Origin: Immersiella caudata
Taxonomy: Eukaryota > Ascomycota > Sordariomycetes > Sordariales > Lasiosphaeriaceae
Assembly: GCA_030512335.1 (NCBI GenBank)
Contig: JAULSU010000002.1
Span: 2,790,001-2,854,000, forward strand
Reading direction: 5' to 3'
DNA: 64,000 nucleotides
This document shows positions 24,636-36,250 of this stretch, in pieces. Both the position numbers and the translations under genes were made by a program. The notes under the pieces were generated by a model. That model did no database searches. It worked only from the letters and a program-made list of their open reading frames with translations, and was not told the DNA's origin. The stretch's first letter is position 1. Each line of letters begins with the position of its first letter.

Positions 24636-26899
24636 TCATTTCCCACGGTCTTCAGTTTTGTTTGTCCCATGGCCCAGGCCCAGGCAGTCTGCGATCTTGT
24701 AAAAAACATCAATGTTGTTATAGGTTCCTCCAAAAGCATCCTGGCATGGGCCGAGTGCATAAACAGGCACATCAGTAAGGGAGTGCACGCCCTGGGACTG
24801 GTCGGTGGGAAGCGTGCCGTTGACAACGAAACCGTTGGGTTTGTCCTTGGGATTCACATAATAATCGCTCGAGCCATTGACAATGGTTGCAGCCGGTGAT
24901 CGAGGGCCAGTCTTGTCAACGCCATAAGCCTCACGATGATCGGGGTTCGCACCCATGCCGGCGGCGATCACATAACGGGGATCCCAGTTAAGGGGAAAAT
25001 TGGGACCAGTGTTGTAGGAGACTCCAGGCTGGGCGACCACATACTGCGACAGACCTGAGTTTTCGTAGACGCCAACTGCATTGCGTTTGTCCCTGTCGTC
25101 TTCTTTGGCGTTGAGGTACTTTGTGTCTGCGCTTCCGAAGACATCTGCGTGACGCTGTTAGCAACCCGTCCCTGCAACTGGTATTGGGATTGTATCCATA
25201 CCGAATCCGTGCCCGTGGTCAGCAGAGACAACAATCAAGGTATCATCTAAAATGCGGAGCTGCTTGAGCTTTTCAATGGTAGCCCGGATGGTATCGTCAA
25301 GCTCGAGAAGGTCGCCGAGCGCGCGGTCGTAGTCAAGAGCATGCATTTGCTTGTCAATTGAGGCAGCCTCGCTCATGAGGAAGAACCCCTGCTGGCCTCC
25401 CCGAGTGTGGAGCACATCGATGGCCTTGAGCGTCATCTCCTTCAGGCCCGGCAGGTCCTTGGCAGAACCCTTCGCTCCGGACGGGTCATTGTTGAGCTTG
25501 TCCAAATTCTCCTTGAAGATGTTGCGGTCGAGCCAGACGGGGAAATTGCTCCTGCAAAAGACACCCAATGCCTTGTCTCTGTTCGAGGCAGCAGAGAGGG
25601 CGGTATTGTTGAGGCTGATGCTGTATCCCTTCTTTGCGAACTCGGCGTAGTAGTCTTTGCCCTGATACGAGCCGGAGCCGGGGAGGAACTGCTCGGCACC
25701 TCCGCCAAAGTAGACGTCCGGGCCATCCATCTTGGTCCAGGAGTAGTTGCTGACGCCGTTCAGTGCTTGGTCAATGAGTGCTCCATAGGTGTATCGGGAG
25801 CGGGAGTGACCCGTGAGGGCGATGGGCGTCGCGTCAGCGAGAAACGCAGTCGAAACGGCACCCCACGCAGATCCCTGGCACAGTTAGCAATATGTTTAAA
25901 GCCTTGAATCAAAAATACTCTTACCCAAATACGCTTCAAGAGCTCGACAATGGTCTCGACCTTGGGGTCGTCGAATGGATCGGGCGAGGAGTCGGCATAA
26001 ACGCTGGATATAAGTGTCAGTTGTAGAAGCGGATTGATGCCTAATAATACCTCTTACCCCATGGCATTGACCGTGCTCTTGTGGCCAGAGTAAAGCGCCG
26101 AAGCAGAGTTGGCGCTGTCGGTGATAAAAGTATCGATTGAGTGCGACTGCTCAGGTTAGCTTTATTAAACCAAAGATTCAGCTCCAGCGTCAGACAAACC
26201 ATTTGATGACCCACGACAGGGAACTTGTCGAGCGCGAGCAGACTCTGGTACTTTCCATTGACGGTTTTATGGGCGAGTAAACGGGCTGCAGTGATCATGT
26301 TCGTAGTCATGCCATCACCTGAGAAGAAGTGTTAGTCGTGGTGAGCTCGATCTAGCACTCAGGGGGTGTTGCCTACCGATGAAGAAGACGACGTTCTTCG
26401 CCTTCTTTTTGGTGGCAAGGGGCCGAACAGTCCACTGTGCCGTTGTTTTCTTTCCGGAGTAGTAGTTGAGAGTGACAGTGTATTCACCAGGCTCGTAGAG
26501 CGCAACGCGGCGGTAGATCTTGGAGGCAACATTGACGATTGATGGCGTCTTCGCCTCCTGGGCGAAGAGATCCTCGTGCCAGGAAAAGGTCCATGTTTCG
26601 AGAGTGGGCTCCTTCAGCTTGAAGAAGTCGGCGATGCTCTTGGGCCTCCCACCACCTTTGGCAATGGTTGCCGTGAACTTCTCGTCCGCAACACCGTTAT
26701 TGAATGCCTCGGAGCCGTTCTTCGGAGCGTGAACCTCAAACCGGATGTCGAACTGCTGTCCGGGCAGAAATTCCTGCTGGTCCGGCGGCAATACACAGCC
26801 GAGTTCGGGACATGTGCCGAGTCTCCTGAACGTCTGTCCCGAGGCAATCGACAGCGAGGCTGTGAGACATACCACGGCCGATCTCAATTTGGGCAGCAT
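24636..26899 (-). CDS. Secreted alkaline phosphatase with N-terminal accessory domain
   Basis: A metal-dependent phosphomonoesterase, probably secreted or vacuolar, that releases phosphate at alkaline pH. Exons on the minus strand: 26899-26377, 26318-26200, 26146-26058, 26003-25925, 25874-25202 and 25144-24636, giving 663 residues. All five introns (58, 53, 54, 50 and 57 bp) keep frame. A signal peptide (residues 1-21, ending SIASG) is followed by a beta-rich domain of about 150 residues before the catalytic domain. That starts at NVVFFIGDGM (metal Asp). The nucleophile Ser lies in TDSANSASALYSGHK. SADHGHGFD supplies C-terminal metal ligands. The extra N-terminal domain makes it longer than the vacuolar Pho8 type. 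A TATA box and a CACGTG element lie upstream, which suggests control by phosphate (see the regulatory entries). It could be the ortholog of the Neurospora repressible enzyme, but I cannot prove this. Confidence 0.93.
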
Positions 26900-26997
26900 T
26901 TTACCGGGCCGAAGACGGGGCAGGAGACTGGGGAGGCGTAGCGGACAGTCGACACTCGCGCAATGAAACCTCTGCTCGGAGGATTGCAGATACGGCC

Positions 26998-27004
26998 TTT
27001 ATAT
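26998..27004 (-). promoter_or_regulatory. TATA box of the alkaline phosphatase gene
   Basis: The minus strand reads GGTATATAAAGG, about 100 bp before the ATG at 26899. It is a near-perfect TATA box at a sensible distance, typical of inducible genes. Confidence 0.65.
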
Positions 27005-27172
27005 ACCTACCTACACATGGCTGCCACCACCCCATAGCCCCAGGTGCAACGATCCATACAGTTCCCGAGACTGGGAACTTGCAGTTGCTGCTTCACAACA
27101 TCCAGGCACACCCATCCAACCAGACCGAGATGCAGTTCTATGCTCTCCGCTATGCGGTGTTTTGAACCGGAA

Positions 27173-27178
27173 CACGTG
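27173..27178. promoter_or_regulatory. CACGTG E-box upstream of alkaline phosphatase
   Basis: A palindromic CACGTG about 275 bp before the ATG and 170 bp before the TATA box. This is the known core site of the phosphate-starvation bHLH factors Pho4 (yeast) and NUC-1 (Neurospora). A second CACGTG lies at 27805-27810 in the same divergent region, nearer the BBP gene. The hexamer also occurs elsewhere in the window, so context is the main support. Confidence 0.45.
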
Positions 27179-27957
27179 CATCGGACCATGCCGGCCTATC
27201 TCGCTCTTTACTGGTAAACGGGCCTGTGAGAGGTCGTCATCAGAGCACGAGATGCAGATGCAGACTTCCCAGATAGCGGGGCGCTCTTGAAGTGACGCTG
27301 TTGGTCATGACCGGGCTGTAGGCTAGGCGATTGTTGGGGCGTATATCCGAGATGCAGGCAAGGCGAAAGCCATATTCCGCCCCGTGAAGCTGGGTTGCCC
27401 CAGTGGGGGTTGCATCGTGAATTTCTGGGTCGGCGGTCGCCAAGAGATGGTCCGCGAAGCCAAGATTGAAACCGTTGCCAACGTGCGCCGGCCTAAGCCG
27501 GTGATTGGCGCCGCCCGAAATACAGCCGCCGATAGTTATCCCGTTGTTTGGAACGGCCCGCAGATCCTCGGTCAACAGAGAGAGCAGGCGAGGGTTGGCG
27601 AAGCAGGGTTAGGGTCGTCGTTCGTTGGTGGAGGCGGACACGGCGCAACAAACTAGGTGTGCCTTGAATACCTTACCTATCAAGGAAGTTCAAAGTTCTG
27701 CGTGGAATCACTGCATGGACTCTTCTAGCTTCGGAGCTGACCAGACGAGTTGCAGCTGTTTTCGTCGTGGGACCCCACAAGCTGGTAACTAGTGGCAAAC
27801 GAGGCACGTGACTCTCTAACTCAAACCAGCTGCGTGGATGCTTTTGCTTGGCGCGGCATCTTTTCTCGACATCCTAGCAAAGTTTGCAACCTCGAACACG
27901 TTGCAGCGGACTCAACTTCACTCTTTCTATCGACATTGCGAGAGCAAGCAGCCCGAA

Positions 27958-30152
27958 ATGTCGTGGCGAAACCAAGGGATCACAGGTTCCAACAATATCC
28001 CCTTGGGGAAGGCGCGCCGGTTCGGCAGTGAAGCTGGTGACGACGAACGAAGTGGAATTTCATCGCCCAGCGCATTTTCCAACGGCGGCGATCGCGACCA
28101 GCGTGAGCGCGCCCACGAGCGTGAACGCGACCGCGATGTAAAGCGAGGTCGCAGCCCGGAGAGTTTGTACCCCCTTACCTTTCTCCTCCGAGGATCTCTG
28201 CTCACCGTGTCGCAGGAGCTGAGGATGGCCCGAGGCGCCGAAAGAAGCGAAACCGATGGGGCGATGCGACCGAGAACAAGGCGGCCGGCCTGATGGGCTT
28301 GCCCACTGCCATCGTTGCGAACATGACAAGCGAACAACTCGAGGCGTACACTCTTCACCTGCGTATCGAGGAGATTACACAAAAGCTGAAGATTGACGAT
28401 GTCGTCCCAGCCGACGGCGACAGGTGCGTGCTACCCCAGGCTCTTCTGCCTGCAACAAGTGAACCTAACATAACTCTCCTCAGGTCGCCATCGCCCGCTC
28501 CACAGTACGATAACCATGGTCGCCGTGTCAACACCAGAGAATACCGCTATCGGAAGAAGCTCGAGGACGAGCGCCACAAGCTGATCGAAAAGGCCATGAA
28601 GACGATCCCTAACTATCATCCGCCACAGGATTACCGCAGACCCACCAAGACCCAAGAGAAGGTCTACGTGCCAGTCAACGATTATCCAGAGATTAACTTC
28701 AGTATGATTGCTAACCCTCTAACCCTTCTAACTACTCCTAACCCCCTCTCCTTCCTTGGAACTTTGCCGGGCATCAGTCCTGCATCCTGCCGTGATGCTG
28801 TGTCTTGCGGGCTGGTCCTGATGAATTCTAACCCTATCATTTCGCTCCTCTGTTGAATTCAACTACTAACACTTAGCTTTTCCTCGCCAAAGTCGGACTG
28901 CTCATCGGCCCTCGTGGCAACACACTCAAGAAGATGGAATCCGAATCTGGTGCTAAAATTGCCATTCGCGGAAAGGGTTCCGTGAAAGAGGGCAAGGGGC
29001 GTTCGGACGCTGCACATTCTAGCAACCAGGAAGAGGACTTGCACTGTCTCATCATGGCCGACACCGAAGAAAAGGTGAACAAGGCCAAGAAGCTGATTCA
29101 CAATGTCATCGAAACAGTAAGTTTTGTCAGCCTCTAAACTTCCATGTCCTGGTGCGCTAACAAACTCTATCAGGCCGCATCCATTCCCGAGGGTCAGAAT
29201 GAGCTCAAGCGTAACCAGCTTCGCGAGCTTGCTGCCCTGAACGGAACTCTGCGTGATGATGAAAACCAGGCATGCCAGAACTGCGGCCAGATTGGACATC
29301 GCAAGTATGACTGCCCGGAGAAGCAGAACTACACCGCCAACATCATCTGCCGTGTCTGCGGTAATGCTGGCCACATGGCCCGCGATTGCCCAGACAGACA
29401 GAGGGGTGCTAGCTGGCGCAATGACGGCCCTACGGGAGCTCGTCCTGTTGCCGGCCGCATCGGTGGTGGTGACGCTGTTGACCGCGAGTACGAAGTACGT
29501 ATTGATGCTGCTTGTCACCGTGCTTGGCAATTCTGACACTCTGTAGCAACTCATGCAAGAACTCGGAGGTGCTGGTGCCGCCCCCGCCCGCATTGAGGCC
29601 GGCCCTGGATCCTACAACAATGGTAACGGTGCTGGTGGCGGATCAACTGATGCCCGCCCCTGGCAGCGCGGCCCAACCGGCGGTCCTGCTCCCTGGCGCA
29701 GTCGCAATACGGAGCGTGACAACGAAGATAGAGGCCCGCCGACCGGTCCTTCTGGAGGCCCAGCTCCGTGGGCTCGTGACCGAGGCGACCGTGACCGCGG
29801 AGGCCGTGGTAGTGACCATCGGGACGGGGGTGACTCTTACTACGGTAGCAGCAACCCTTACGGCGGAGGCGCTTCTGCGCCTGGGGCCGCTCCTTGGAAC
29901 CAGGCACCTCCAGCGCCGTCTGCCTACCCGGGTGCTTATGCTGGCTATGGCGCCTATGGCGCTCCGCCGGGAATGACCGCCCCTCCGCCTGGTCTCCCGC
30001 CGCCGCCTGCTGGAGCCCCGCCCGGACTTCCTGGCGGTCTTAACGCACTCATCCAGCAGTACGCCAACGCTGTGCCTCCTCCTCCTCCGTCGGGAGAAGC
30101 GCCACCTCCTCCGCCCATGGACGTGCCACCTCCCCCTCCTCCTGGAGCCTAG
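27958..30152 (+). CDS. Branchpoint-binding protein BBP / splicing factor 1 (Msl5-like)
   Basis: Binds the intron branch site (UACUAAC) in the early spliceosome with U2AF. Exons: 27958-28162, 28216-28423, 28484-28701, 28893-29116, 29174-29494 and 29547-30152, giving 593 residues. The introns are 53, 60, 191, 57 and 52 bp and keep frame. Domains in order: a basic segment PRRRKKRNRWGD (U2AF-binding ULM type), a coiled-coil region with EQLEAYTLHLRIEEITQKL, a KH/QUA2 domain with GLLIGPRGNTLKKME joined across the 191-bp intron, two CCHC zinc knuckles (CQNCGQIGHRKYDC and CRVCGNAGHMARDC), then a Gly/Pro-rich C-terminus with polyproline runs. All match SF1/BBP. The long third intron is unusual (see its entry). 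The gene is divergent from alkaline phosphatase. Confidence 0.95.
28702..28892 (+). promoter_or_regulatory. Intron of the BBP gene with six branch-site motifs
   Basis: This 191-bp intron is over three times longer than the others in the gene. It contains CTAAC at 28711, 28719, 28728, 28738, 28828 and 28866, and the last is a perfect TACTAAC (28864-28870). Chance expectation is about 0.2 copies. The coding frame requires the acceptor CAAAG ending at 28892. The nearer TAG (28873-28875) is only about 6 nt from the branch adenine and would shift the frame. Retention of the intron adds about 50 codons and stops at 28856, before the KH GxxG loop. The motif count is observed. A regulatory role is inference. 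Confidence 0.6.
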
Positions 30153-31085
30153 TGGACACAGACGACAGAGTTCTAACGTTGGACAAGGGACTGCTACTGA
30201 CCGATAGCGCTCGACTGACCTGGACAAAACTCACACTCGCTTCGCAGCTACTGCCCTGTACCATAGTTTCGATGAGGCGCCCTGTTACTTCTGAGTTGGA
30301 GGCTTTGTGCACTAACTGTATTAGTATTAGACGCCTCGTTGTGTTTTGTTTACGGATAGCAATGGAGATTGATTTGTAGCGTTTGCTGGTTCTGAAGTGA
30401 TCAAATTTGTGTAGCGTGCTGTGCGCAAGCCGGCGGTACTTCTAGAGCCTCGTATGGAGATTTGAAGCGAAAGAACACCTCCCCGTCTCATCCCGTTGCA
30501 GCCTCGAGGGTTGGTCGGATGTGAAAACGGTTGTACCTGGCGGGCCCGTACCCCGCATCCGCGCTAACGTCTGGTCTGCTTCAGGTGACATCACGCAACA
30601 GGAGCTTTGGCCATGAGCACCCTTGCAGGTAGATGTCCTCCGCATTTGCGTCCTTCCTTCCTCGCTCCAGCTCACGCCAGTGTCATACCCATTTCTGGGC
30701 TCTCGCCTGTCGCTTCCTCAAGTTGACAGCAGCAGGAACTCTTCTTGATGCCCTCGTCGCCTACGGGGAAAAAGTGAGCAGTGGGCTGCATCGCCTTGCC
30801 GTTTTCCCACCACGGCTTCGAGTCGGTTTTGGCGCTGCATACGCGTTCTTCCCCCCTCCTAGCTCACAACCTGCTCACATGAGCATTCTCGCGAACATTG
30901 TGTCGAAGTTTCTTTCCCTGTACAGTTACAATACCTCGATTGTCTCACATTTCTAGCTGGAAGTCTCGGTTGCTCACTTTTCTCCATGTCCTCGGCCTTT
31001 TTTCCGCCTTGGCTTTGAGCGACGAATTGTGCCGTGGCGATCTGGACATCTCGCACACGCTCGACTGTAGCCAGACTCGCCCGCC
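30153..31085. other. Intergenic BBP 3' / Pff1 promoter
   Basis: About 930 bp, with no convincing gene. Pyrimidine-rich stretches before 31086 fit a fungal promoter and leader. Confidence 0.6.
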
Positions 31086-34000
31086 ATGCTGAATCCCATC
31101 TCGTTTCGGCCGGGCCCGGTCACTTTTTGGACGACTCTCGTCTACTTGGCTCTACTGATTTCCATCGTTATCATCAACGAGTCCACTCCTCCCGCCCCGG
31201 GTCAATCGCCTTACGACAGCGTCAATCTGACCCAGGCGTGGCTCGACCTCACAACCATTACCAAAGCGTACCACCCCTACAATAGCCACTACAACGATGA
31301 GGTCCGAAACTACCTTCTCACAAGGGTTGCGTCTATTCTGGACGGGAATGGGATATCTTGGATTACCGATGATGGGTTCGTCGTCTTCTGCTTTGCCGTG
31401 TTATCCTGGCTGACAAGGCCTGTAGCTCCGTACCCGGTGATCCGGATTCCGCAGTCACGGTGTTCGACGACTTGAAGTCGAATTGTACAGTGCTGATGGG
31501 CCAGGGAATTGGCGGTGCCCGCACCGGCCATGAGACGCCCGTCGGTCAGGCTGCTTACTTTGAAGGTACCAACATTATTGTTTACATCAGGGGTAAGCAG
31601 GATGACAAGGGGAGTTTCTGGCATGCAGACAGCATCCACGAAACTCGGCGAAATGAGAAGGGACTTACCTTGGTCAATTCCCATTACGATTCGTGAGTAT
31701 CACCCACAGTTACCACGTGGGAAGGGAGGTTACTGACTTGAATCAGCGTGTCTACTGGTTTTGGTGCAACTGACGACGGAATGGGCGTGGTAGCTTGTCT
31801 GCAGGTCATCAAACATTTTACCCATCCCGGCAACCAGCCCGAGCATGGCATTGTGGTTATGCTCAACAACGGAGAGGAAGACTGGCTCTACGGCGCCCGA
31901 GCCCTGGGTCAAAACCCTATCTCGCACTTTATCCACACCTTTGTGAACCTTGAGGGCGCCGGCGCGGGAGGTCGTGCTCTTCTCTTCCGATCGACTGACA
32001 AGGAGGTGACCGCTGCGTACGCTAAAACTTCGGATCCTTTTGGAACAGTCATCGGATCAGATGCGTTTGGCCTCGGCTTCATTAGGAGTGGTACCGACTA
32101 CTCGGTCCTTCACGACATCTACGGTCAGCGCGGCCTCGACTTGGCCTTCTTCAAGCCGCGAGCAAGATATCACACCAACCAGGATGATGCTAGCCACACC
32201 TCCCGAGACAGCGTTTGGCACATGCTCTCGGCCGCCATTCACGCAGCAACTGCTCTGTCCAGCGACACGGGAGACACTTTCGTTGGTCCCCGCCCCGATG
32301 GTGCTCGTGGCAAGGTATCAAACGGTGCCCCCAGCGATGGAGTGTGGTTCGATCTTTTTGGCAAAGGATTCGTTCTCTTCGGTCTCCGAGGCATGTTTGC
32401 GTGGTCGCTGACTATCTTGATCGCAACACCCCTGATCCTGATTGTCCTCACATACACTCTCCGCAAGCTGGACAAGTATTATTTCTTTACCTCCACTGTC
32501 AGGACTTATGATCAGCCTGACTACGAGCCAGTTTCGGTTGGCGGGTGGAAGGGGTTCTTCCGTTTCCCCTTTGCTTTGGGTGTGGCGGGTGCGGCAACGA
32601 TGGGCGCAGCGCTTCTCCTTAAGAAGGTAAACCCCTTCATCATTTACAGCAGCCAGTACTCGGTGTAAGTCACACCCAGCACAGACGAAAGATGGCGATC
32701 AATGATACTGATATGTAGATAGGTGGGCGATGATGATCTCCCTCTTTTATTTTGCATTTTGGTGCATTATGCGAGGCGCCAACTTTGCGCGGCCCAGTGC
32801 TCTCCACCGCGGCTATGTCATAATATGGTTGTTCATCCTGGGCTGGACGACCCTCGTTGGAGTCACCGTTACCGAGGATCGGCTCAGGATAGGCGCAGGC
32901 TATATTTTCGTGTTCCTCCAGTCGGCCGTCTTCCTGGCGACATTCATCACCCTCCTCGAGCTTTTCGCGTTGCCGAAGAAAACAACCTGGGGCCAACAAG
33001 TCCGGGAAGATCACGAGGCGCGGGACCTGTTCCATGCGATATCCCACACCTCTGATGGACCAACGCAGCTTCCGGCAATCCCTCGACACGAATCTCTCAA
33101 GCCCCCCACGGCGAGGGACTCCACCGGTTCGCCGTCCTCTACCGGGCCACCTCCGGGAGCCTTCCAGGAGGGAGAAGATGGCGAGGAGGAGACTGAACCT
33201 ACCGAACGGACGCCACTTGTGGGTGGTAATGCCACTAGCGAGAATATCAGGACGACTTTCGCCACGACGTATCGTCGTTCCATTTCGGCGCTGGTGAATA
33301 CCGCTCGCAAGTACGAAGAGGACGGCGAACCGTACGAGTACGAGCAGGCTTGGTCTGGACACTTCCCCTCATGGGCGTGGTTCTTCCAATTTCTATTGCT
33401 CGGCCCGTTTACCATCATTCTGGCCGCGCAGGCGGGCTTGGTGCTGACGGATGCCGTCCACCAAACAGGTTCGGACGGCAGCAGCCTGCTGCTTCCGTAC
33501 CTGATCGTCTTCTTCTTTACATTCTTGGTGTTGCTCCCCCTAACGCCCTTCATTCACCGCGTCACTCACCATCTGCCTGTCTTCTTATTGGTTGTTTTCG
33601 TTGCGACAGTCATCTACAACCTTGCCGCCTTCCCGTTCTCGGCAAACAACCGCTACAAGGCGTTCTTCATCCAGCGAATGAACCTCGACACGACCGAGAC
33701 GTACGTCTGCTACTCGGGCATTGAAGAATACATTCGGCCGATCATCGCCGAGATGCCGTCAGCCTCGGGGAGAGAGGTTACATGTGGAAAAGGGCTCCGA
33801 CCAGACCTGGTGAGCTGCTGTTACGAAGGATCAGAAGTGGTTCCGAATCTGAGTAAACAACTTCCTGGTGGTATTCCACCAGAGAAGGGTCTCGCTGGTC
33901 TCGTTCACGTTAACGTTACGCGGGGTGAAGGAAACAGCGCACGCATTGAAGTCCAGGCGGAAAACACCAAGGCATGCTTTTTGGAATTCAAGACACCCGT

Positions 34001-34340
34001 TTCCAGCTTCACCGTTGAGGACAGCTCCGGCTGGGATGATCGTTTTGGGCAGTACCCAGAGGGCGGCGTTGACAAGATCAAACTTTGGCACAGGAGTTGG
34101 GATGAGCCGTGGGTCGTCCACGTTGAGTGGAAGGACAGTGAGACGCAAAATGGGGGCGATGGGGAGCCCAAGACGCAAGAGTCCGGCCTTGACGGTACCG
34201 TTATGTGTGCGTGGAGCGATGCCAATGTGCCTAACACGATTCCGGCACTCGACGAGGCACTCAAGTTCTCCCCACCGTGGGTCGCCATCACCAAAACGGC
34301 AGAGGGACTGGTTGAGGGGAGGAAGGCGTTCAAGGCTTGA
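31086..34340 (+). CDS. Vacuolar membrane zinc protease, M28 family (Pff1-like)
   Basis: A multi-pass vacuolar membrane metallopeptidase related to yeast Pff1 and animal FXNA/ERMP1. Its substrates are poorly known. Exons: 31086-31375, 31426-31692, 31747-32664 and 32723-34340, giving 1,030 residues (Pff1 family about 950-1,050). The introns are 50, 54, 54 wait-free in-frame joins apart from the last at 58 bp. The first membrane segment lies near residues 14-31. The luminal M28 domain follows, with H183 (NSHYDS), D195 (GATDDGMG), the catalytic Glu pair in LNNGEEDW, NLEGAG, and a final His in ARYHTNQDDASH. The C-terminal half has about eight hydrophobic segments (for example SLTILIATPLILIVLTYTL and FPFALGVAGAATMGAALL), interrupted by an acidic, disordered cytosolic loop with TEPTERTPLVG. 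A terminal luminal domain contains CYSGIEEY and SCCYEG. Confidence 0.93.
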
Positions 34341-35114
34341 GCGAGAGTAATACCGTGTGGTCTCTGTGGACTTGAAAGGTGGAACTGTACGATTATGGTT
34401 ACACAGAAGCATTGGCGTTAGGGAAGTTTGGTTGGGGCTGCGGTGGATGGCAGCATTTCTTTGGGCATGGCTCCAGCTACCGATGTTGGTGGCGAAGTGA
34501 GGCCGATGCTCGGTGCGCAAGGGGACGTGCTCGAGTTAATACCTAATAGCACTTTCTCTCCTGTTTGGCACTAGTGGTGATATCTTCAACTACCTTGTGT
34601 TTCCTGGGCACCTCGGGGGTGGATAGTTGCAGACGGTTTTCCTGGTGTTGGAAAACGACCATGATGGAAAGTGAGGTAGGAAGTCCTTGGGCTGACATCA
34701 GGTTGTGGGACGAAGGAGAGGACGAATGTGGATCTTTTGAACATATTTGTATATGTTCTTCGACAAACAACCTAACGGGCACTGCGAACAATTCTCTCTC
34801 CTGATTGCGTAAATGCGTCCCTAATCTGATCTTATTGTTGGGCCAGACGCGCTCCTTCCCTTCTAGTTCTCACCGGCAGCTTCTTACTGCTGACAAAAAC
34901 AGACAGTGCCCCAATCGCTCGTAAGGTGATAAATACCTACCTTGACTGAAGATTCCCTCGATACTGGCAAATTATCTCGACCTTCTTCCTCACCACATCA
35001 CTTTCTACCTTCTTACCGCAATACCTGCTGATATCACCGGTATCCTGCCTCGAATTATTCCCTACTTCCAAGTCCGAGAGAGATCCAACCAGATCCAACA
35101 ATTTCACCGCCGAC
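34341..35114. other. Intergenic, Pff1 3' side and secreted-protein promoter
   Basis: No gene recognised. The last 200 bp are rich in C and T, typical of a promoter and leader. Confidence 0.6.
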
Positions 35115-35851
35115 ATGTTGCTCCCCACCCTCATCCTCTTCTTCCTGACACTCGCCCAAGCTGCGCCCTCCTTCAATTTCCTCGGTATTCGTAACCTTTC
35201 CCCCGCTGACTCCCGTCGCATCCCCTCGCCTGTCCAAGCCACCCCGGTCATGGCCTCTTCTGCCCCGGAGTGCACGCACGGCGCGCCTGCTTCGCAGCAG
35301 GGCCCCAATGCCACAGCTTACCCGATCGATGGGTACACCAAGGTCATTCCCCTGGACAACGCGACGGTCAGCTATGGGGTTAGGAGGGAGTGGGAGGGTT
35401 CTCACTATGTTTCCGGACCGCATGCAAGTTTCACTACCGTACAGGGTGTGTTTGTTTTTAGGGGCTGATGTAGGGGAAATAGTACCTCGGTGCGGGACAT
35501 CTCACGGACCCATACGCGGCGTTCAAGTGCCAGTATACCTGCAACGCGGAGGATAGCTGCCGGGCGTACTTCATTCAGTACGGTGAGTAGCTGATACTTT
35601 CTAGTTCTTGGGAACTGGGGACACAATAATGCTAACAAGAGAGTAGTGAGCGTCAATACAGAGGACGAGCATGCTGAGTGCACGCTTTATGATGCTTTGT
35701 ACGTATTTCCTAGGAGGTTGATTGTTTGTTTGGATGGATTCTGACGCGAAACAGGCTTCAACCTGAGATGCTGGTCGCTATTGCGAACACCACAATTGGA
35801 GGAGGCGGTTACGACAAGCTGTGCAACGGAACGACCTCAGAATTAGTATGA
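35115..35851 (+). CDS. Small secreted protein with PAN/apple-like cysteine pattern
   Basis: A predicted 190-residue secreted protein of unknown role. The model is 35115-35438, 35483-35582, 35647-35698, 35755-35851. The last two introns (64 and 56 bp) are well supported, while the first (44 bp, donor GTACAG) is the least certain join. A clear signal peptide (MLLPTLILFFLTLAQA) is followed by a low-complexity Ser/Pro segment, several N-glycosylation sequons, and six cysteines. The block FKCQYTCNAEDSCRAYF followed by HAECTLYDALL resembles a PAN/apple fold (adhesion or ligand binding). A short C-terminal stretch contains the last Cys. It could be a cell-wall protein or an effector-like protein. 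No close family is recognised with certainty. Confidence 0.7.
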
Positions 35852-36250
35852 TCTACTTTGCCCTTTGATGATGGGGTTCTACATGGGACGGCTGGTGTGT
35901 CTGAGCAGGAGCTGATGGGAACATCTTCGAGAGCTTTCATTCTATACTCGGGAAGTAAATAGTTTTCGACGGGGAGGATAGACAAACACAATGTGATATA
36001 GTCTAACTGAAAACATTGCCCCGGTTCCCATAGCAATAGCGGAACCGAGTATCCCCGACTCACGGCAAGAGTACAACAACGAAGTGATTTAAATCCACCG
36101 ATGAGAGGTCCTGAGAGACGGATAAGAAACCCAAAGCAAAGTAATGACTTTTCACAACCTCAATCCCTGGGTATATCCAGCTTCAACGCCGTTTCCCAGT
36201 CAACCATCACCAACGCCATTTCCATGCGGATAAAAAAACCCAAACCCCTA
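35852..36250. other. Convergent 3' region
   Basis: About 400 bp between the secreted-protein stop and the MED11 stop. No feature seen. Confidence 0.6.

Larger units (their letters stand above)
26900..27957. other. Divergent promoter region, alkaline phosphatase / BBP
   Basis: 1,058 bp between divergent starts. It carries the phosphatase TATA box and two CACGTG hexamers. No further gene was recognised. Confidence 0.6.

Noticed and set aside
28711..28745. CTAACCC-like repeats in the BBP intron as telomere-type sequence
   Set aside because: Spacing is irregular (8-10 bp) and not the 6-bp CCCTAA period. Branch-site motifs explain them better.
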